Shown here piece after piece: positions 27,150-36,551 of a stretch of 64,000 nucleotides of DNA. This stretch comes from an uncultured Lachnospiraceae bacterium (GTDB lineage: Bacteria > Bacillota > Clostridia > Lachnospirales > Lachnospiraceae). Made by a program: the position numbers and the translations under genes. The notes under the pieces were generated by a model, which searched no databases, was not told where the DNA came from, and was given only the letters and a program-made list of their open reading frames with translations. The first letter of the stretch is position 1. Each line of letters begins with the position of its first letter. The stretch is taken from assembly GCA_910586615.1 (NCBI GenBank), contig CAJUJP010000017.1, forward strand, positions 1 through 64,000, in the 5' to 3' direction.

Positions 27150-27177
27150 TTGTAATTTTTGATAAATTCTTTATAAT
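27150..27177 (+). promoter_or_regulatory. flgB: Sigma-A-type promoter of the flagellar operon
   Basis: TTGTAA (27150-27155) and a consensus TATAAT (27172-27177) are 16 bases apart, 37 bases before flgB. The spacer holds AATTTTTGATAAATT (27154-27168), an 11-of-15 match to the CodY consensus. Confidence 0.7.
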
Positions 27178-27214
27178 GAAATATGGATTCTATTAACGTG
27201 GGAGGAGTATGCTT

Positions 27215-27613
27215 ATGAGTACACTTGGAACTACCAATGTGTTTGATTATGTCAATGTTCTGGATAAGGCGGCGGATGCGGCATGGATCCGTAACGAAGT
27301 CATTTCGAATAACATTTCAAATGCCGATACGCCGGGATACAAGAGACAGGATGTGAATTTCGAGACACAGCTTGCCAAAGCGCTTCGCAGTTCCAGATAC
27401 AGGAGTATGGATGCGAAGGTGGCTGATGTGAAGACCAGCCGGCTGAACCCGATTACATATACGGACTATTCAGGTTTTTCATACCGTATCGACGGCAATA
27501 ATGTGGATCCCGATACAGAGGGAGTGTATCTGGCCAAGAACCAGTTGGTCTATCAGGGTCTGGAATTGTCCATAGATCAGGAATTTAAGAATTTGAAACT
27601 TGTTTTGAAGTAG
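27215..27613 (+). CDS. flgB: Flagellar proximal rod protein FlgB
   Basis: Subunit of the proximal rod that joins the MS ring to the axial structure. The 132 residues contain the conserved rod motif (EVISNNISNADTPGYKRQDV, about 30-50) and the C-terminal helix NQLVYQGLELSIDQEF. ATG 27215 is preferred because GGAGGA at 27201-27206 is nine bases away; ATG 27209 is too close to that site. It is the first gene of the fla/che operon. Confidence 0.95.
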   Translation: MSTLGTTNVFDYVNVLDKAADAAWIRNEVISNNISNADTPGYKRQDVNFETQLAKALRSSRYRSMDAKVADVKTSRLNPITYTDYSGFSYRIDGNNVDPDTEGVYLAKNQLVYQGLELSIDQEFKNLKLVLK

Positions 27614-27780
27614 AAGAATAGAAGATAACACAGGCCGGCTTTGAGGCAGATGATTCGGAGACGGCTGATTTCTGTGCGGCCGGCTTTGAAAGGAGCACGC
27701 TGCAGGACAGAGCGGTTCGAAGAACATGGAAAAGTTTATTTCATATAGTATAGATAGATTTGTGACAAGGAGATGAGACT

Positions 27781-28227
27781 ATGGGAATGTTTACGGCTTT
27801 TGACATCAATGCGACGGGTATGACAGCGGAGCGTTACCGTATGGATATCATCGCCCAGAATGTGGCGAATGCGAATACGACGCGTACTGAGGACGGGACA
27901 CCATATCGCAGGAAGGTAGTGGTTTTTGAGGAGAAGAATTCCCAGACTCCTTTCCGCCAGGTGCTGAATAAGGCTACAGACCGCTATTCGGGTACAGGTG
28001 TTAAGGTGACGGGCGTCTATGAGGATACGTGGACAGAGGGAAATATGGTATACGATCCTTCTCATCCGGACGCTGATGAGAACGGTTATGTGATGTATCC
28101 GAATGTCAGCACGATCACGGAGATGACGAACCTGATCGATGCCAGCCGTGCGTACCAGGCGAATGCAACCGCTCTGGATGCCAGCAAGAATATTGCGACC
28201 ACCGGATTGAATCTGCTCAACGGATGA
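27781..28227 (+). CDS. flgC: Flagellar proximal rod protein FlgC
   Basis: Rod protein of 148 residues with the family motif YRMDIIAQNVANANTTRT near the N-terminus and the C-terminal coiled helix EMTNLIDASRAYQANATALD. AAGGAGATGA precedes the ATG. The 167 bases separating it from flgB carry two copies of GGCCGGCTTTGA (27633 and 27678) and nothing else I can identify. Confidence 0.97.
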   Translation: MGMFTAFDINATGMTAERYRMDIIAQNVANANTTRTEDGTPYRRKVVVFEEKNSQTPFRQVLNKATDRYSGTGVKVTGVYEDTWTEGNMVYDPSHPDADENGYVMYPNVSTITEMTNLIDASRAYQANATALDASKNIATTGLNLLNG

Positions 28228-28312
28228 TGATTCAGTGAAGGCACTGATATATTAAGCCGTTTAAGGCGATATATGTTTGAAAATATACTTATCTGTATCT
28301 GGAGGAAGAGAG

Positions 28313-28639
28313 ATGGCGTTAGATATTACAGAGCTTTATAATGTGTCTTCGGGGGCAGTCAAAGAAGCCGCTAAGACAGCAGCTACCAACAAGCCCGAGT
28401 CCTATGGCGACAAAGGGTTTGACAACCTGTTACATACTGCAATCGACAATTTGAATACGACGAATAATTATCTGTCTGATGCGGAGAACGAGAAGATCAA
28501 GTGGGCGCTGGGTGAGACCGAGAATACGCATGATCTGAGTATCGCCCTGCAGAAAGCATCTACAGCGCTGCAGTATACGGTTGCGATCAGGGATAAACTT
28601 CTGGACGCTTACAAAGAACTTATCAACATGCAGATCTAG
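28313..28639 (+). CDS. fliE: Flagellar hook-basal body protein FliE
   Basis: Adaptor between the MS ring and the rod, 108 residues. The C-terminal half (HDLSIALQKASTALQYTVAI then RDKLLDAYKELINMQI) matches the family signature. ATG 28313 has GGAGG seven bases upstream; the in-frame TTG at 28277 lies before that site and is rejected. Confidence 0.95.
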   Translation: MALDITELYNVSSGAVKEAAKTAATNKPESYGDKGFDNLLHTAIDNLNTTNNYLSDAENEKIKWALGETENTHDLSIALQKASTALQYTVAIRDKLLDAYKELINMQI

Positions 28640-28731
28640 CAGATACGGCAGCTATGGGGAGTAGGGTGTTGTGCAGCATGGAAATTGCATGGATGAGTGT
28701 ATAAGGGAAGACTGAAGGAGAGTAAGTTGCT

Positions 28732-30342
28732 GTGGATAAATTGTTAGAGAAGTTAAAGGAATTGGGAAATCGAATATTAGAATGGTGGAATCGGTTCACG
28801 GCGAAACAGAAGACTTTGATCATTGTCGGATTTGCTGTGGTCATTCTGGCCATTGTAGCGGTGGTGTCGGTGCTGACACAGCCGAAATATGTTCTTCTGA
28901 GGGAGTGTGAGTCCACGAAGGAGACTGCTGAAGTAAGAGACCTGCTGCAAGGAGAGGACATGAAGTTCACGGTTTCGGATGACGGTCTCGTGGTAAAGGT
29001 GCTTAAAGAGCAGCTTGGAGATGCGAATCTGCTTCTCGGCGCGAATAATATTCAGGCGGCGAGCTACGGAATCGAAAACGTTACTGATGGAGGATTCTCC
29101 ACTACGGAGTCTGATAAACAGAAGAAATACGTGGTCTATTTGCAGAAATATCTGGAACAGGATATGCTTGCAAAATTCAAGGCTGTTAAGAGTGCTCATG
29201 TGCAGCTTGATATTCCGCAGAATGACGGTACGCTTTTTGCAACGGAGGAAGAAGCACATGCTTGGATCATACTGGATCTGAAAGAGGAGTTTAACCAGGA
29301 CAGTGCGGCATATCTGGCGCGGGCCGTTGCAACGGCAATCGGTAATGAGACCACGAAAAATATTGTAATCATGGATACCGAGAGTAACATGCTTTATACG
29401 GGAGATGATGAGTATACCACTTCGGGTACGGCGAATGCGCAGCTTTCCGTGAAGGCGGAAGCCGAGAAGCAGGTGATTAATGAGGTCCGCAAGGTACTGC
29501 TCGGAACTAAGGAATTTGATAATGTGGAAGTGGCAACGAATCTGGTGCTTGATTTTTCCACAACAGATACGACGGTACATAATTATACACCGGCGGATGG
29601 ACAGAATCAGGGTGTTCTGAGCCATGAGGATATCTTCAATGCAGAGAATACCAGCGCTGCCGGCGGGATACCGGGAACCGATTCCAACGATGACGACAAC
29701 AATTATGTGCTGGAAGATAACAGCAGTTCTTCTTCGACGCAGTCGGAGGAATCCCGTGATTATCTTCCCAACGAAGAGATCAGAGTTACCAAGACACCCG
29801 GAGGCGTGATTAATTACGGGCAGTCTTCTTTGACGGCATCCCTGATCAAATATAATGTGATTCGTGAGGAAGATGTGAGAACACAGGGCGGCCTTGAGGG
29901 CGTTACCTGGGAGGAATATAAACTGGCCAATACGGAGCGCACGAAGATGGAAGTTGATGAGGACTTCTATGCGGCAGTGGCAAATGCTACGGGTATTTCA
30001 TCTGGAAGCATATCTCTGGTGGCGTACAGTGAGAATCTTTTCTTTGATGCGGAAGGCACGAACATTACGGCCACCGATATCATGCAGATCGTGTTGATCA
30101 TAGTGATTCTTGCATTGCTTGCCTTTGTAGTGCTCAGAAGTATGCGCGGCGAGAAGCACGAAGAGGAAGAAGAAGAGCTGGCGGTGGAGACTTTACTGCA
30201 ATCCACACCGGAGACACAGCTTGAGGATATTACTTTGGAGAATGAGTCCGAAGAGAGAAGACTTATCAATAAATTCGTTGAAGAGAATCCGGAGGCAGCG
30301 GCTAATCTGCTGCGCAACTGGCTGAACGAGGAGTGGGGGTAA
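28732..30342 (+). CDS. fliF: Flagellar MS-ring protein FliF
   Basis: Forms the membrane-embedded MS ring, the base for flagellar assembly. It has 536 residues with membrane segments near residues 25-44 and 445-465, ring-building motifs between them, and a C-terminal FliG-binding tail ending EENPEAAANLLRNWL. A Ser/Asp-rich stretch (about 315-345) interrupts the periplasmic-type region. GTG 28732 is taken as start with AGGAG about 11 bases upstream. fliG begins six bases downstream. Confidence 0.96.
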   Translation: MDKLLEKLKELGNRILEWWNRFTAKQKTLIIVGFAVVILAIVAVVSVLTQPKYVLLRECESTKETAEVRDLLQGEDMKFTVSDDGLVVKVLKEQLGDANLLLGANNIQAASYGIENVTDGGFSTTESDKQKKYVVYLQKYLEQDMLAKFKAVKSAHVQLDIPQNDGTLFATEEEAHAWIILDLKEEFNQDSAAYLARAVATAIGNETTKNIVIMDTESNMLYTGDDEYTTSGTANAQLSVKAEAEKQVINEVRKVLLGTKEFDNVEVATNLVLDFSTTDTTVHNYTPADGQNQGVLSHEDIFNAENTSAAGGIPGTDSNDDDNNYVLEDNSSSSSTQSEESRDYLPNEEIRVTKTPGGVINYGQSSLTASLIKYNVIREEDVRTQGGLEGVTWEEYKLANTERTKMEVDEDFYAAVANATGISSGSISLVAYSENLFFDAEGTNITATDIMQIVLIIVILALLAFVVLRSMRGEKHEEEEEELAVETLLQSTPETQLEDITLENESEERRLINKFVEENPEAAANLLRNWLNEEWG

Positions 30343-30347
30343 GATAA

Positions 30348-31364
30348 ATGGCAAAGGTTGAGGAAAAGGCTACCGGCGGGCTACAGAAGGCGGCTGTACT
30401 GCTGATTTCCCTGGGGCCGGAGAAGTCGGCGTCGATCTTTAAACATTTGAAGGATGAAGAAATCGAGGAACTGACGCTTGAGATTGCCAATACGAGAAAT
30501 ATCACGCCGGCGATGAAAGATCAGGTTATCGGTGAGTTTTATCAGATCTGTCTGGCACAGCAGTATATCGCGGAGGGCGGTATCAATTATGCCAAGGAAC
30601 TTTTGGAGAAATCTTTCGGCTCCGAGAGAGCACTGGATGTGATCGGCAAGCTGACGGCATCCTTGCAGGTAAAACCTTTCGAATTTGTCAGAAAGACAGA
30701 TGCGTCACAGCTTCTTAACTTTATACAGGATGAGCATCCGCAGACGATCGCTTTGATCCTGTCTTATCTGTCAGCGGCACAGTCGGCGTTGATTCTGTCG
30801 GCGCTTCCGCCGGACAGACAGGCGGATGTTGCAAAGCGTATTGCTGTTATGGACAGAACGAGTCCGGATGTGATCAAGGAAGTGGAGAAAGTGCTGGAGT
30901 CCAAGTTAGCATCTCTGGTCAACCAGGATTACACGATCATCGGCGGCGTAGATGCAGTCGTAGAGATCTTGAATACGGTAGACCGTGGTACAGAGAAACA
31001 TATTATGGAGACATTGGAGATCGAGGAGCCGGAACTGGCAGACGAGATCAGAAAGAAGATGTTCGTCTTCGAAGATATCCTTCTTCTGGACGACAGAGCG
31101 ATCCAGCGTGTGCTGCGTGATGTCGATAATGGTGATCTTGCGATCGCTATGAAGGGTTCCAATGAAGAAGTGCAGACAGCGATCTTTAACAATATGTCCA
31201 AACGTCTGAGCGCGATGATCAAGGAAGACATGGAGTTCATGGGTCCTGTTCGTATGAAGGATGTGGAGGAAGCACAGCAGAAGATCGTTAATATCATCAG
31301 AAAACTGGAAGACTCTGCAGAAATTGTTATCTCCAGAGGTGGAGGTGACGAGATCATTGTCTAA
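30348..31364 (+). CDS. fliG: Flagellar motor switch protein FliG
   Basis: Switch-complex protein that couples stator torque to rotor rotation. It has 338 residues, with the N-terminal FliF-binding region (GLQKAAVLLISLGPEKSASI), the EHPQT motif of the middle domain (DEHPQTIALILSYL) and the C-terminal torque helix (FEDILLLDDRAIQRVLRDVD). fliH starts within its last codons, indicating translational coupling. Confidence 0.98.
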   Translation: MAKVEEKATGGLQKAAVLLISLGPEKSASIFKHLKDEEIEELTLEIANTRNITPAMKDQVIGEFYQICLAQQYIAEGGINYAKELLEKSFGSERALDVIGKLTASLQVKPFEFVRKTDASQLLNFIQDEHPQTIALILSYLSAAQSALILSALPPDRQADVAKRIAVMDRTSPDVIKEVEKVLESKLASLVNQDYTIIGGVDAVVEILNTVDRGTEKHIMETLEIEEPELADEIRKKMFVFEDILLLDDRAIQRVLRDVDNGDLAIAMKGSNEEVQTAIFNNMSKRLSAMIKEDMEFMGPVRMKDVEEAQQKIVNIIRKLEDSAEIVISRGGGDEIIV

Positions 31365-32244
31365 GCGTAATTTATATAAATCAAACTGGGTTGTTATATC
31401 CGGTGAAGAGAAATGTGTGATCGACAGCAATGCCCGCCTGGCGCAGAGGATTGAGGAGCATGAGATACTCAGAAAGCTGCGGGCAAATGCACCGGTCGGC
31501 TACGGTGATTCTGAGGACGGAGAGGCAGAATTTGTGAGCGGACTCGGCGGAGAAGAGATTGATGCTCTGATTGCCGGGGACGGAGGCGAGAACGGTATCA
31601 TCAAGGCAGGTGTCCAGGAGGATATTCCTGATTTAGAGGAGATTCAGGCTCAGGCTCAGGAGATGATCGACGATGCCCAGAGTCAGATCGAAGACATGCA
31701 GCGCGCGGCACAGCAGGAGATTGAGATGCAGCGCAGGCAGGCATTGGAGGATGCAAACAGAACAGGCTATGATGAAGGCTACAGACAGGGGCTGTCCGAA
31801 GTAGATGATATGAAGCGTGCGCTGGCGGAGGAGAGACGCCAGATGGAGGCGGAATATGATCAGCTGGTTGAGCAGCTTGAGCCGATATTTATTGATACGA
31901 TTACAGAGATTTACAGCCATATTTTTGGGATAGAACTGGCTGACAATAGGGATATTCTGGTGCATCTGATCGATTCAACACTGAGGCAGGTGGAGAGCAG
32001 CAAGACATTTATCGTGCATGTTTCCAGGGAAGATTATCCTTTTGTCAATATACGGAAACAGGAACTTGCAGAGGGAGCCGTTGCCGGAAAAGGTATGGTT
32101 GAAATTATTGAGGATATTGCACTGGGCCAGGGCGCTTGTCTGATTGAGACGGACGGCGGCATCTTTGACTGCGGTGTGGATACGCAGCTTCAGGAGCTGA
32201 CTAATAAATTGCGGGTGTTATCTTTTGAAAAAGCCAATCATTAA
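31357..32244 (+). CDS. fliH: Flagellar export ATPase regulator FliH
   Basis: Stator-like negative regulator of the FliI ATPase. The 295 residues include a long charged coiled coil (about 95-180) and a conserved C-terminal domain. TTG 31357 is preferred, giving an 8-base overlap with fliG and a GGAGGT site ten bases upstream inside fliG. The assignment rests on position between fliG and fliI and on the coiled-coil architecture; the C-terminal segment (GLSEVDDMKRALAEERRQ and onward) is FliH-like. Confidence 0.88.
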   Translation: MSKRNLYKSNWVVISGEEKCVIDSNARLAQRIEEHEILRKLRANAPVGYGDSEDGEAEFVSGLGGEEIDALIAGDGGENGIIKAGVQEDIPDLEEIQAQAQEMIDDAQSQIEDMQRAAQQEIEMQRRQALEDANRTGYDEGYRQGLSEVDDMKRALAEERRQMEAEYDQLVEQLEPIFIDTITEIYSHIFGIELADNRDILVHLIDSTLRQVESSKTFIVHVSREDYPFVNIRKQELAEGAVAGKGMVEIIEDIALGQGACLIETDGGIFDCGVDTQLQELTNKLRVLSFEKANH

Positions 32245-33538
32245 TTTTAATAAATACAGCAAAATAGCGGACGATACTTTTTTCAAGAGAATGGGCAGAG
32301 TCGAGAACGTGGTGGGTCTGACGATCGAATCCGCCGGACCGGAAGCCACTCTCGGGGACTTGTGTAAGATCTACCCGGCAGATGAAGCTTATGAGCCTAT
32401 TATGGCGGAAGTTGTCGGGTTTAAGGAGCGCAGGACGCTGCTGATGCCTTGCGGTAAGACGGACGGCATCGGACTTGGATGTATCGTCGAGAATACAGGT
32501 GAACCCTTGACTGTTCCGGTCAGTGATGATCTGCTGGGAAAAGTTCTGGACGGTCTGGGAAGAATCGACGGTGAGTATATGCCCGGTACGCCATACAGTG
32601 TGGAAGCACAGCCGCCTGATGCCATGAGCAGGAAGATCATAGATGAAGTTCTTCCGCTGGGCGTAAAGGCGATTGACGGTCTCATGACAATTGGAAAAGG
32701 CCAGCGTATCGGTATTTTTGCGGGATCCGGTGTGGGTAAGTCCACTTTAATGGGTATGTTTGCGCGCAATACCAAGGCTGATATCAACGTAATCGCCTTG
32801 ATTGGCGAGCGTGGCAGGGAAGTGCGTGAATTTATAGAAAGAGACCTGGGTGAGGAAGGTATGCGCAGGTCGGTAGTGATAGTCGCCACATCTGATAAGG
32901 CGGCGCTGGAAAGAAACAAAGCGGCCAAGACGGCTACGGCAGTGGCTGAATATTTCAGGGATCAGGGCAAGGACGTGCTTCTTATGATGGATTCTCTGAC
33001 GCGATTTTCCATGGCGCAGAGAGAAATCGGGCTTGCCAGCGGAGAACCGCCGGTTTCCAGAGGATATCCGCCCAGTGTGTATTCGGAGATGCCTAAGCTT
33101 TTAGAGAGAGCCGGCTGTGCCAGTGAAGGTTCCATAACAGGGCTTTACACGGTGCTGGTAGACGGCGATGATATGAATGAGCCGATTACGGATACAGCCA
33201 GAAGCATTCTGGACGGCCATATTATGCTGAACCGTAAACTGGCCCATCAGAACCACTATCCGGCGATTGATGTGCTGCAGAGCATTTCCAGGTGTATGTC
33301 CCAGATTGTGAATAAAGAGCACAAGGTTTTGGCTGGAAAGTTGAAAAATGTGCTTGCAACCTATAACGAGGCAGAAGATCTGATCAATATCGGTGCCTAT
33401 AAGAGCGGAAGCAATCCGAAGATTGATTATGCCATTGCCAAGATCGATGCGGTTAATGAGTTCCTGCTGCAGGATGTAAATGATAAATTTGACTACGAGC
33501 AGGCGGTAGATATGCTCAGGACGCTCTTTGCAGAGTAA
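32225..33538 (+). CDS. fliI: Flagellum-specific export ATPase FliI
   Basis: F1-beta-like ATPase energising flagellar protein export, 437 residues. Walker A is GIFAGSGVGKST with K172, and the family segments ALIGERGREVREFIERD and LLMMDSLTRFSMAQREIG follow. The TTG at 32225 lies 20 bases inside fliH with a poor ribosome binding site, but the N-terminus it gives (INFNKYSKIADDTF then VVGLTIES) aligns well with the family. Initiation is therefore probably coupled to fliH translation. Confidence 0.95.
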   Translation: MKKPIINFNKYSKIADDTFFKRMGRVENVVGLTIESAGPEATLGDLCKIYPADEAYEPIMAEVVGFKERRTLLMPCGKTDGIGLGCIVENTGEPLTVPVSDDLLGKVLDGLGRIDGEYMPGTPYSVEAQPPDAMSRKIIDEVLPLGVKAIDGLMTIGKGQRIGIFAGSGVGKSTLMGMFARNTKADINVIALIGERGREVREFIERDLGEEGMRRSVVIVATSDKAALERNKAAKTATAVAEYFRDQGKDVLLMMDSLTRFSMAQREIGLASGEPPVSRGYPPSVYSEMPKLLERAGCASEGSITGLYTVLVDGDDMNEPITDTARSILDGHIMLNRKLAHQNHYPAIDVLQSISRCMSQIVNKEHKVLAGKLKNVLATYNEAEDLINIGAYKSGSNPKIDYAIAKIDAVNEFLLQDVNDKFDYEQAVDMLRTLFAE

Positions 33539-33551
33539 GGGGTAACCGGCC

Positions 33552-34004
33552 ATGGCGAAGTTTACTTACAGAATGCAGAGTATTCTCAATATCCAGTATC
33601 AGCTGGAAAATCAGGCAAAGATGGATCTGGGCAGGGCGCAGATGTATCTGATGGAGGAAGAGGAGAAACTGCAGGGGTTGATTCACAGGAAGGAAGCCTA
33701 TCTGGAAGAGGGAAGGCAGATGCGCAGCGATATGCTGCGGGTCAATGACCTGAGAGACAACAGAAATGCCATGTTGATCATGGATGGAATGATAGAAGCG
33801 CAGAGAGGCCAGGTCGTGCTGGCTGAGCAGGCTGTGGAAGCGGCACGGCTCAGATTACAGGAAGTCATGCAGGAACGTAAGATGCATGAACGGCTTAAGG
33901 AGAAGGCTTTTGAGCTGTTCATGAAAGAGGAGAATGCCGCAGAGGGTAAGGCGGTGGACGAATTGACCAGTTATACTTACGGACAGCGTGGAAAAGGGGA
34001 GTAA
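33552..34004 (+). CDS. fliJ: Flagellar export chaperone FliJ
   Basis: Small coiled-coil protein of the export apparatus that links FliI and FlhA and handles chaperones. The 150 residues are almost entirely helical and rich in Glu, Gln, Arg and Met, starting FTYRMQSILNIQYQLE, typical of Firmicutes FliJ. It begins 13 bases after fliI and is followed by the MotE/YlxF-like gene, the order also seen in B. subtilis. Confidence 0.9.
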   Translation: MAKFTYRMQSILNIQYQLENQAKMDLGRAQMYLMEEEEKLQGLIHRKEAYLEEGRQMRSDMLRVNDLRDNRNAMLIMDGMIEAQRGQVVLAEQAVEAARLRLQEVMQERKMHERLKEKAFELFMKEENAAEGKAVDELTSYTYGQRGKGE

Positions 34005-34012
34005 ATAAGAGG

Positions 34013-34888
34013 ATGGCAGATGAGCTTTTGAATGTCGAGGTGGATACCAAGGCAGAGAAAAAGAGGTTAAAAGAAGAACGAAAGAAAATAAAGAGCGACC
34101 AGAAGGCGCAGAAGAAAGAAGCAAAGAAGCGTGCCAAGGAGATATCCGAACAGGAGGCTAAGCTTTCTGAGGACGAAGAGGCAGGCGGTGTTTCTGTTGC
34201 ATTGGTAACGATTGTTATTGTTATTATCTGGCTTGCTATTCTGTGTCTGCTGATCAAGCTGGATGTGGGCGGATTTGGTTCCGGCGTGCTGGCTCCGGTG
34301 CTTAAGGATGTACCGGTAATCAACAAGATTCTTCCGGAAGACTCGGTGGTGACAACCGACGACGAGGAAGCCTATGGTGGTTATACGAGCCTGCGGGAAG
34401 CGGTGGATTATATCAGGGAACTGGAACTGGAACTGGAAAGAGTTCAGTCAGCCAGCAATACAGATTCCGAGGAGATTGAAAGTCTGCGTGCAGAGATTGT
34501 AAGATTACAGACCTTCGAGGATTCTCAGGTGGAATTTGACAAAGCCCGGAGAGAATTTTACGAGGAAGTTGTATACGCCGAAAAGGGTCCCGGTGCGGAA
34601 GCATATCAGAAATATTATGAGACCATAGATCCCAGTACGGCGGAATATTTGTATAAGCAAGTGGTAGAACAGGTTCAGACTGACAAACAGTTACAGGAAT
34701 ATGCCCAGGCCTATGCGGAGATGAAACCCAAGGAGGCGGCAGGCATTTTTGAGAGTATGACGGATGACCTGGACCTTGCGGCGAAGATCCTGAATCAGAT
34801 GAGTGTGGATGACAGGGGAAAAATATTGGGCGTTATGGATCCGGAGATTGCAGCCAGACTGACCAAGATCATGGATCCTGACTCATAA
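34013..34888 (+). CDS. MotE/YlxF-like flagellar protein (MgtE_N-type domain)
   Basis: Bitopic protein of 291 residues. A highly basic cytoplasmic head (about 1-50, KKRLKEERKKIKSDQKAQKK) precedes one membrane helix (about 61-82), a coiled coil (about 128-170) and a C-terminal MgtE_N-type domain (MKPKEAAGIFESMTDDLDLA and ILGVMDPEIAARLTKIMD). This fits the MotE/YlxF group found between fliJ and fliK in Gram-positive operons. MotE assists stator assembly in some bacteria; the role here is inferred. Confidence 0.8.
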   Translation: MADELLNVEVDTKAEKKRLKEERKKIKSDQKAQKKEAKKRAKEISEQEAKLSEDEEAGGVSVALVTIVIVIIWLAILCLLIKLDVGGFGSGVLAPVLKDVPVINKILPEDSVVTTDDEEAYGGYTSLREAVDYIRELELELERVQSASNTDSEEIESLRAEIVRLQTFEDSQVEFDKARREFYEEVVYAEKGPGAEAYQKYYETIDPSTAEYLYKQVVEQVQTDKQLQEYAQAYAEMKPKEAAGIFESMTDDLDLAAKILNQMSVDDRGKILGVMDPEIAARLTKIMDPDS

Positions 34889-35065
34889 AATTACGTGCAA
34901 AAGTTTCCAGATACATTTGGGTGTGTATTTTACTTTAGTATCACCGACAAAAAGCCGATATATATTGCAGCGGTACAGTATGCCGGAAGGCTGTCTTGCA
35001 CTGCGCATTATATATAGATGCCGAGAGGCACAGAACCTTGAAAATTAAAGAAAGGAGGAAAGAGT

Positions 35066-36529
35066 ATGACTGTAAACAATGTGAACGCGCTGCTTACCTA
35101 TGGGGCAGGCCAGACCGGTTCACAGACACAGCAGACAGGAAACATGCAGAGTGAATCTGCAAAAAGCAACTTTGACCAGGTCATGTCGAAGGTGAACGAT
35201 GCCATGAGCAGTCTTCGTGCTGAATTAGCCGGGAATGCGTCGGCGGTAAGCCGTCCTTGTGATCCGGTGGCAGATGTCGGAAAAGACGTGTCGACACAGA
35301 AGACAGAGAATGATCTTTCGGATTCGGGCAGAGCCGAAGACACGATGCAGCAGGGCAGCGACAACAAAGTAGTAAAAGACACTGATACCGGACAGGTGAC
35401 AGACAAAACTGCCGAGGAACTGGAAAAGGCTGGTGAAGAACTGGTAAAAGACATTGCCGAAGAGATGGGTGTGACACCGGAAGAGGTGGAGGAAGCCATG
35501 GCGGAACTGGGACTTGTTCCGATGCAGCTTTTTGACATCGATAACCTCAAGCAGCTTCTTTTGACCATATCAGGCAGTGTGGATGAACTTTCGCTTGTGA
35601 CCAACGAAACACTGTATGCAAATCTTCAGAATCTCCTTACAGAGATGGGAGAGACGCTGGAAGGACTGCAGGAGACACTGGGACTGAGTGAAGAAGAGCT
35701 TGACACATTAATGCAGCAGGTGATTTCAGGTCAAGGAGAATCAGACATGCAGGATGCACTTTTGACACCGGAAAACGGATTGGAAGGTATGCAGGATTAT
35801 ACGGTATCTGTTCAGAAAGACGGTGAGACGGTTCAGATTAAAGTGACCGTGGATGATGCGAGCGGCAGTAAGAGTGTTCAGGAAGAAGTAACAGATGCTC
35901 CTAAGGAGGTAGTACAGGGCAGCCATAAGATGCGGGAGAGAGATGCTTCTGCGGACAGTGGCAGAGGAGAAGGCGGCGCGGCAGGCAATGCTTTGTTCCA
36001 GACACCTGATAAGCCTGTGGAGACCGTGGAGACACCGGTGCCTGTAAGTGCGGGTTATCAGTCGGCACAGACACAGGATATCATGAACCAGATCATGGAT
36101 TACATGAAGATCAACCTGAAAGCCGAGACACAGGAGATGGAGCTTAGGCTGCATCCGGCAAGTCTGGGAACGGTAAATGTGCAGATCGCAGCCAAAGACG
36201 GAGCGATCACGGCTCAGTTTACCACACAGAATGAGGCAGTCCGTGCGGTGATCGAGACTCAGCTGATCCAGTTAAAGAACCAGTTCGAAGAACAGGGGAT
36301 CAAGGTGGATGCAGTGGAAGTCCTGGTCGAGAATCATAATTACGGCGAACAGTTCTCACAGGAGAACCAGGATGGGGATCAGAAACAGGGCAAGGCTTCC
36401 AAAGGCACAAGAAGGATCAATCTGGATGAACTTGAGGGAGAAGAAGAGATTGCCGGGATGGAAGATTCCGAACGGATCGCGGTAGAAATGATGCAGGCAA
36501 ACGGCAGCACGATAGACTACATGGCCTAG
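35066..36529 (+). CDS. fliK: Flagellar hook-length control protein FliK
   Basis: Molecular ruler that sets hook length and switches export specificity. The 487 residues have a variable Gln/Glu/Thr-rich N-terminal region and the conserved C-terminal Flg_hook domain (about 345-435: LRLHPASLGTVNVQIAAKDG, then FTTQNEAVRAVIETQL). AAAGGAGGAAAG precedes ATG 35066. The 177 bases upstream contain a GCCGATAT but no matching sigma-28 -35, so a separate promoter is not claimed. flgD follows after 22 bases. Confidence 0.93.
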   Translation: MTVNNVNALLTYGAGQTGSQTQQTGNMQSESAKSNFDQVMSKVNDAMSSLRAELAGNASAVSRPCDPVADVGKDVSTQKTENDLSDSGRAEDTMQQGSDNKVVKDTDTGQVTDKTAEELEKAGEELVKDIAEEMGVTPEEVEEAMAELGLVPMQLFDIDNLKQLLLTISGSVDELSLVTNETLYANLQNLLTEMGETLEGLQETLGLSEEELDTLMQQVISGQGESDMQDALLTPENGLEGMQDYTVSVQKDGETVQIKVTVDDASGSKSVQEEVTDAPKEVVQGSHKMRERDASADSGRGEGGAAGNALFQTPDKPVETVETPVPVSAGYQSAQTQDIMNQIMDYMKINLKAETQEMELRLHPASLGTVNVQIAAKDGAITAQFTTQNEAVRAVIETQLIQLKNQFEEQGIKVDAVEVLVENHNYGEQFSQENQDGDQKQGKASKGTRRINLDELEGEEEIAGMEDSERIAVEMMQANGSTIDYMA

Positions 36530-36551
36530 ACAGAGTGAAAGGAGATACTAT

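Noticed and set aside
27614..27780. Small gene or regulatory RNA in the flgB-flgC gap, suggested by two GGCCGGCTTTGA copies
   Set aside because: No open frame with a translation signal and no stable structure linking the copies beyond a 6-bp GC pairing.
34935..34961. Possible sigma-28 promoter before fliK (GCCGATAT at 34954)
   Set aside because: No TAAA-type -35 at the required distance, so the match is probably accidental.
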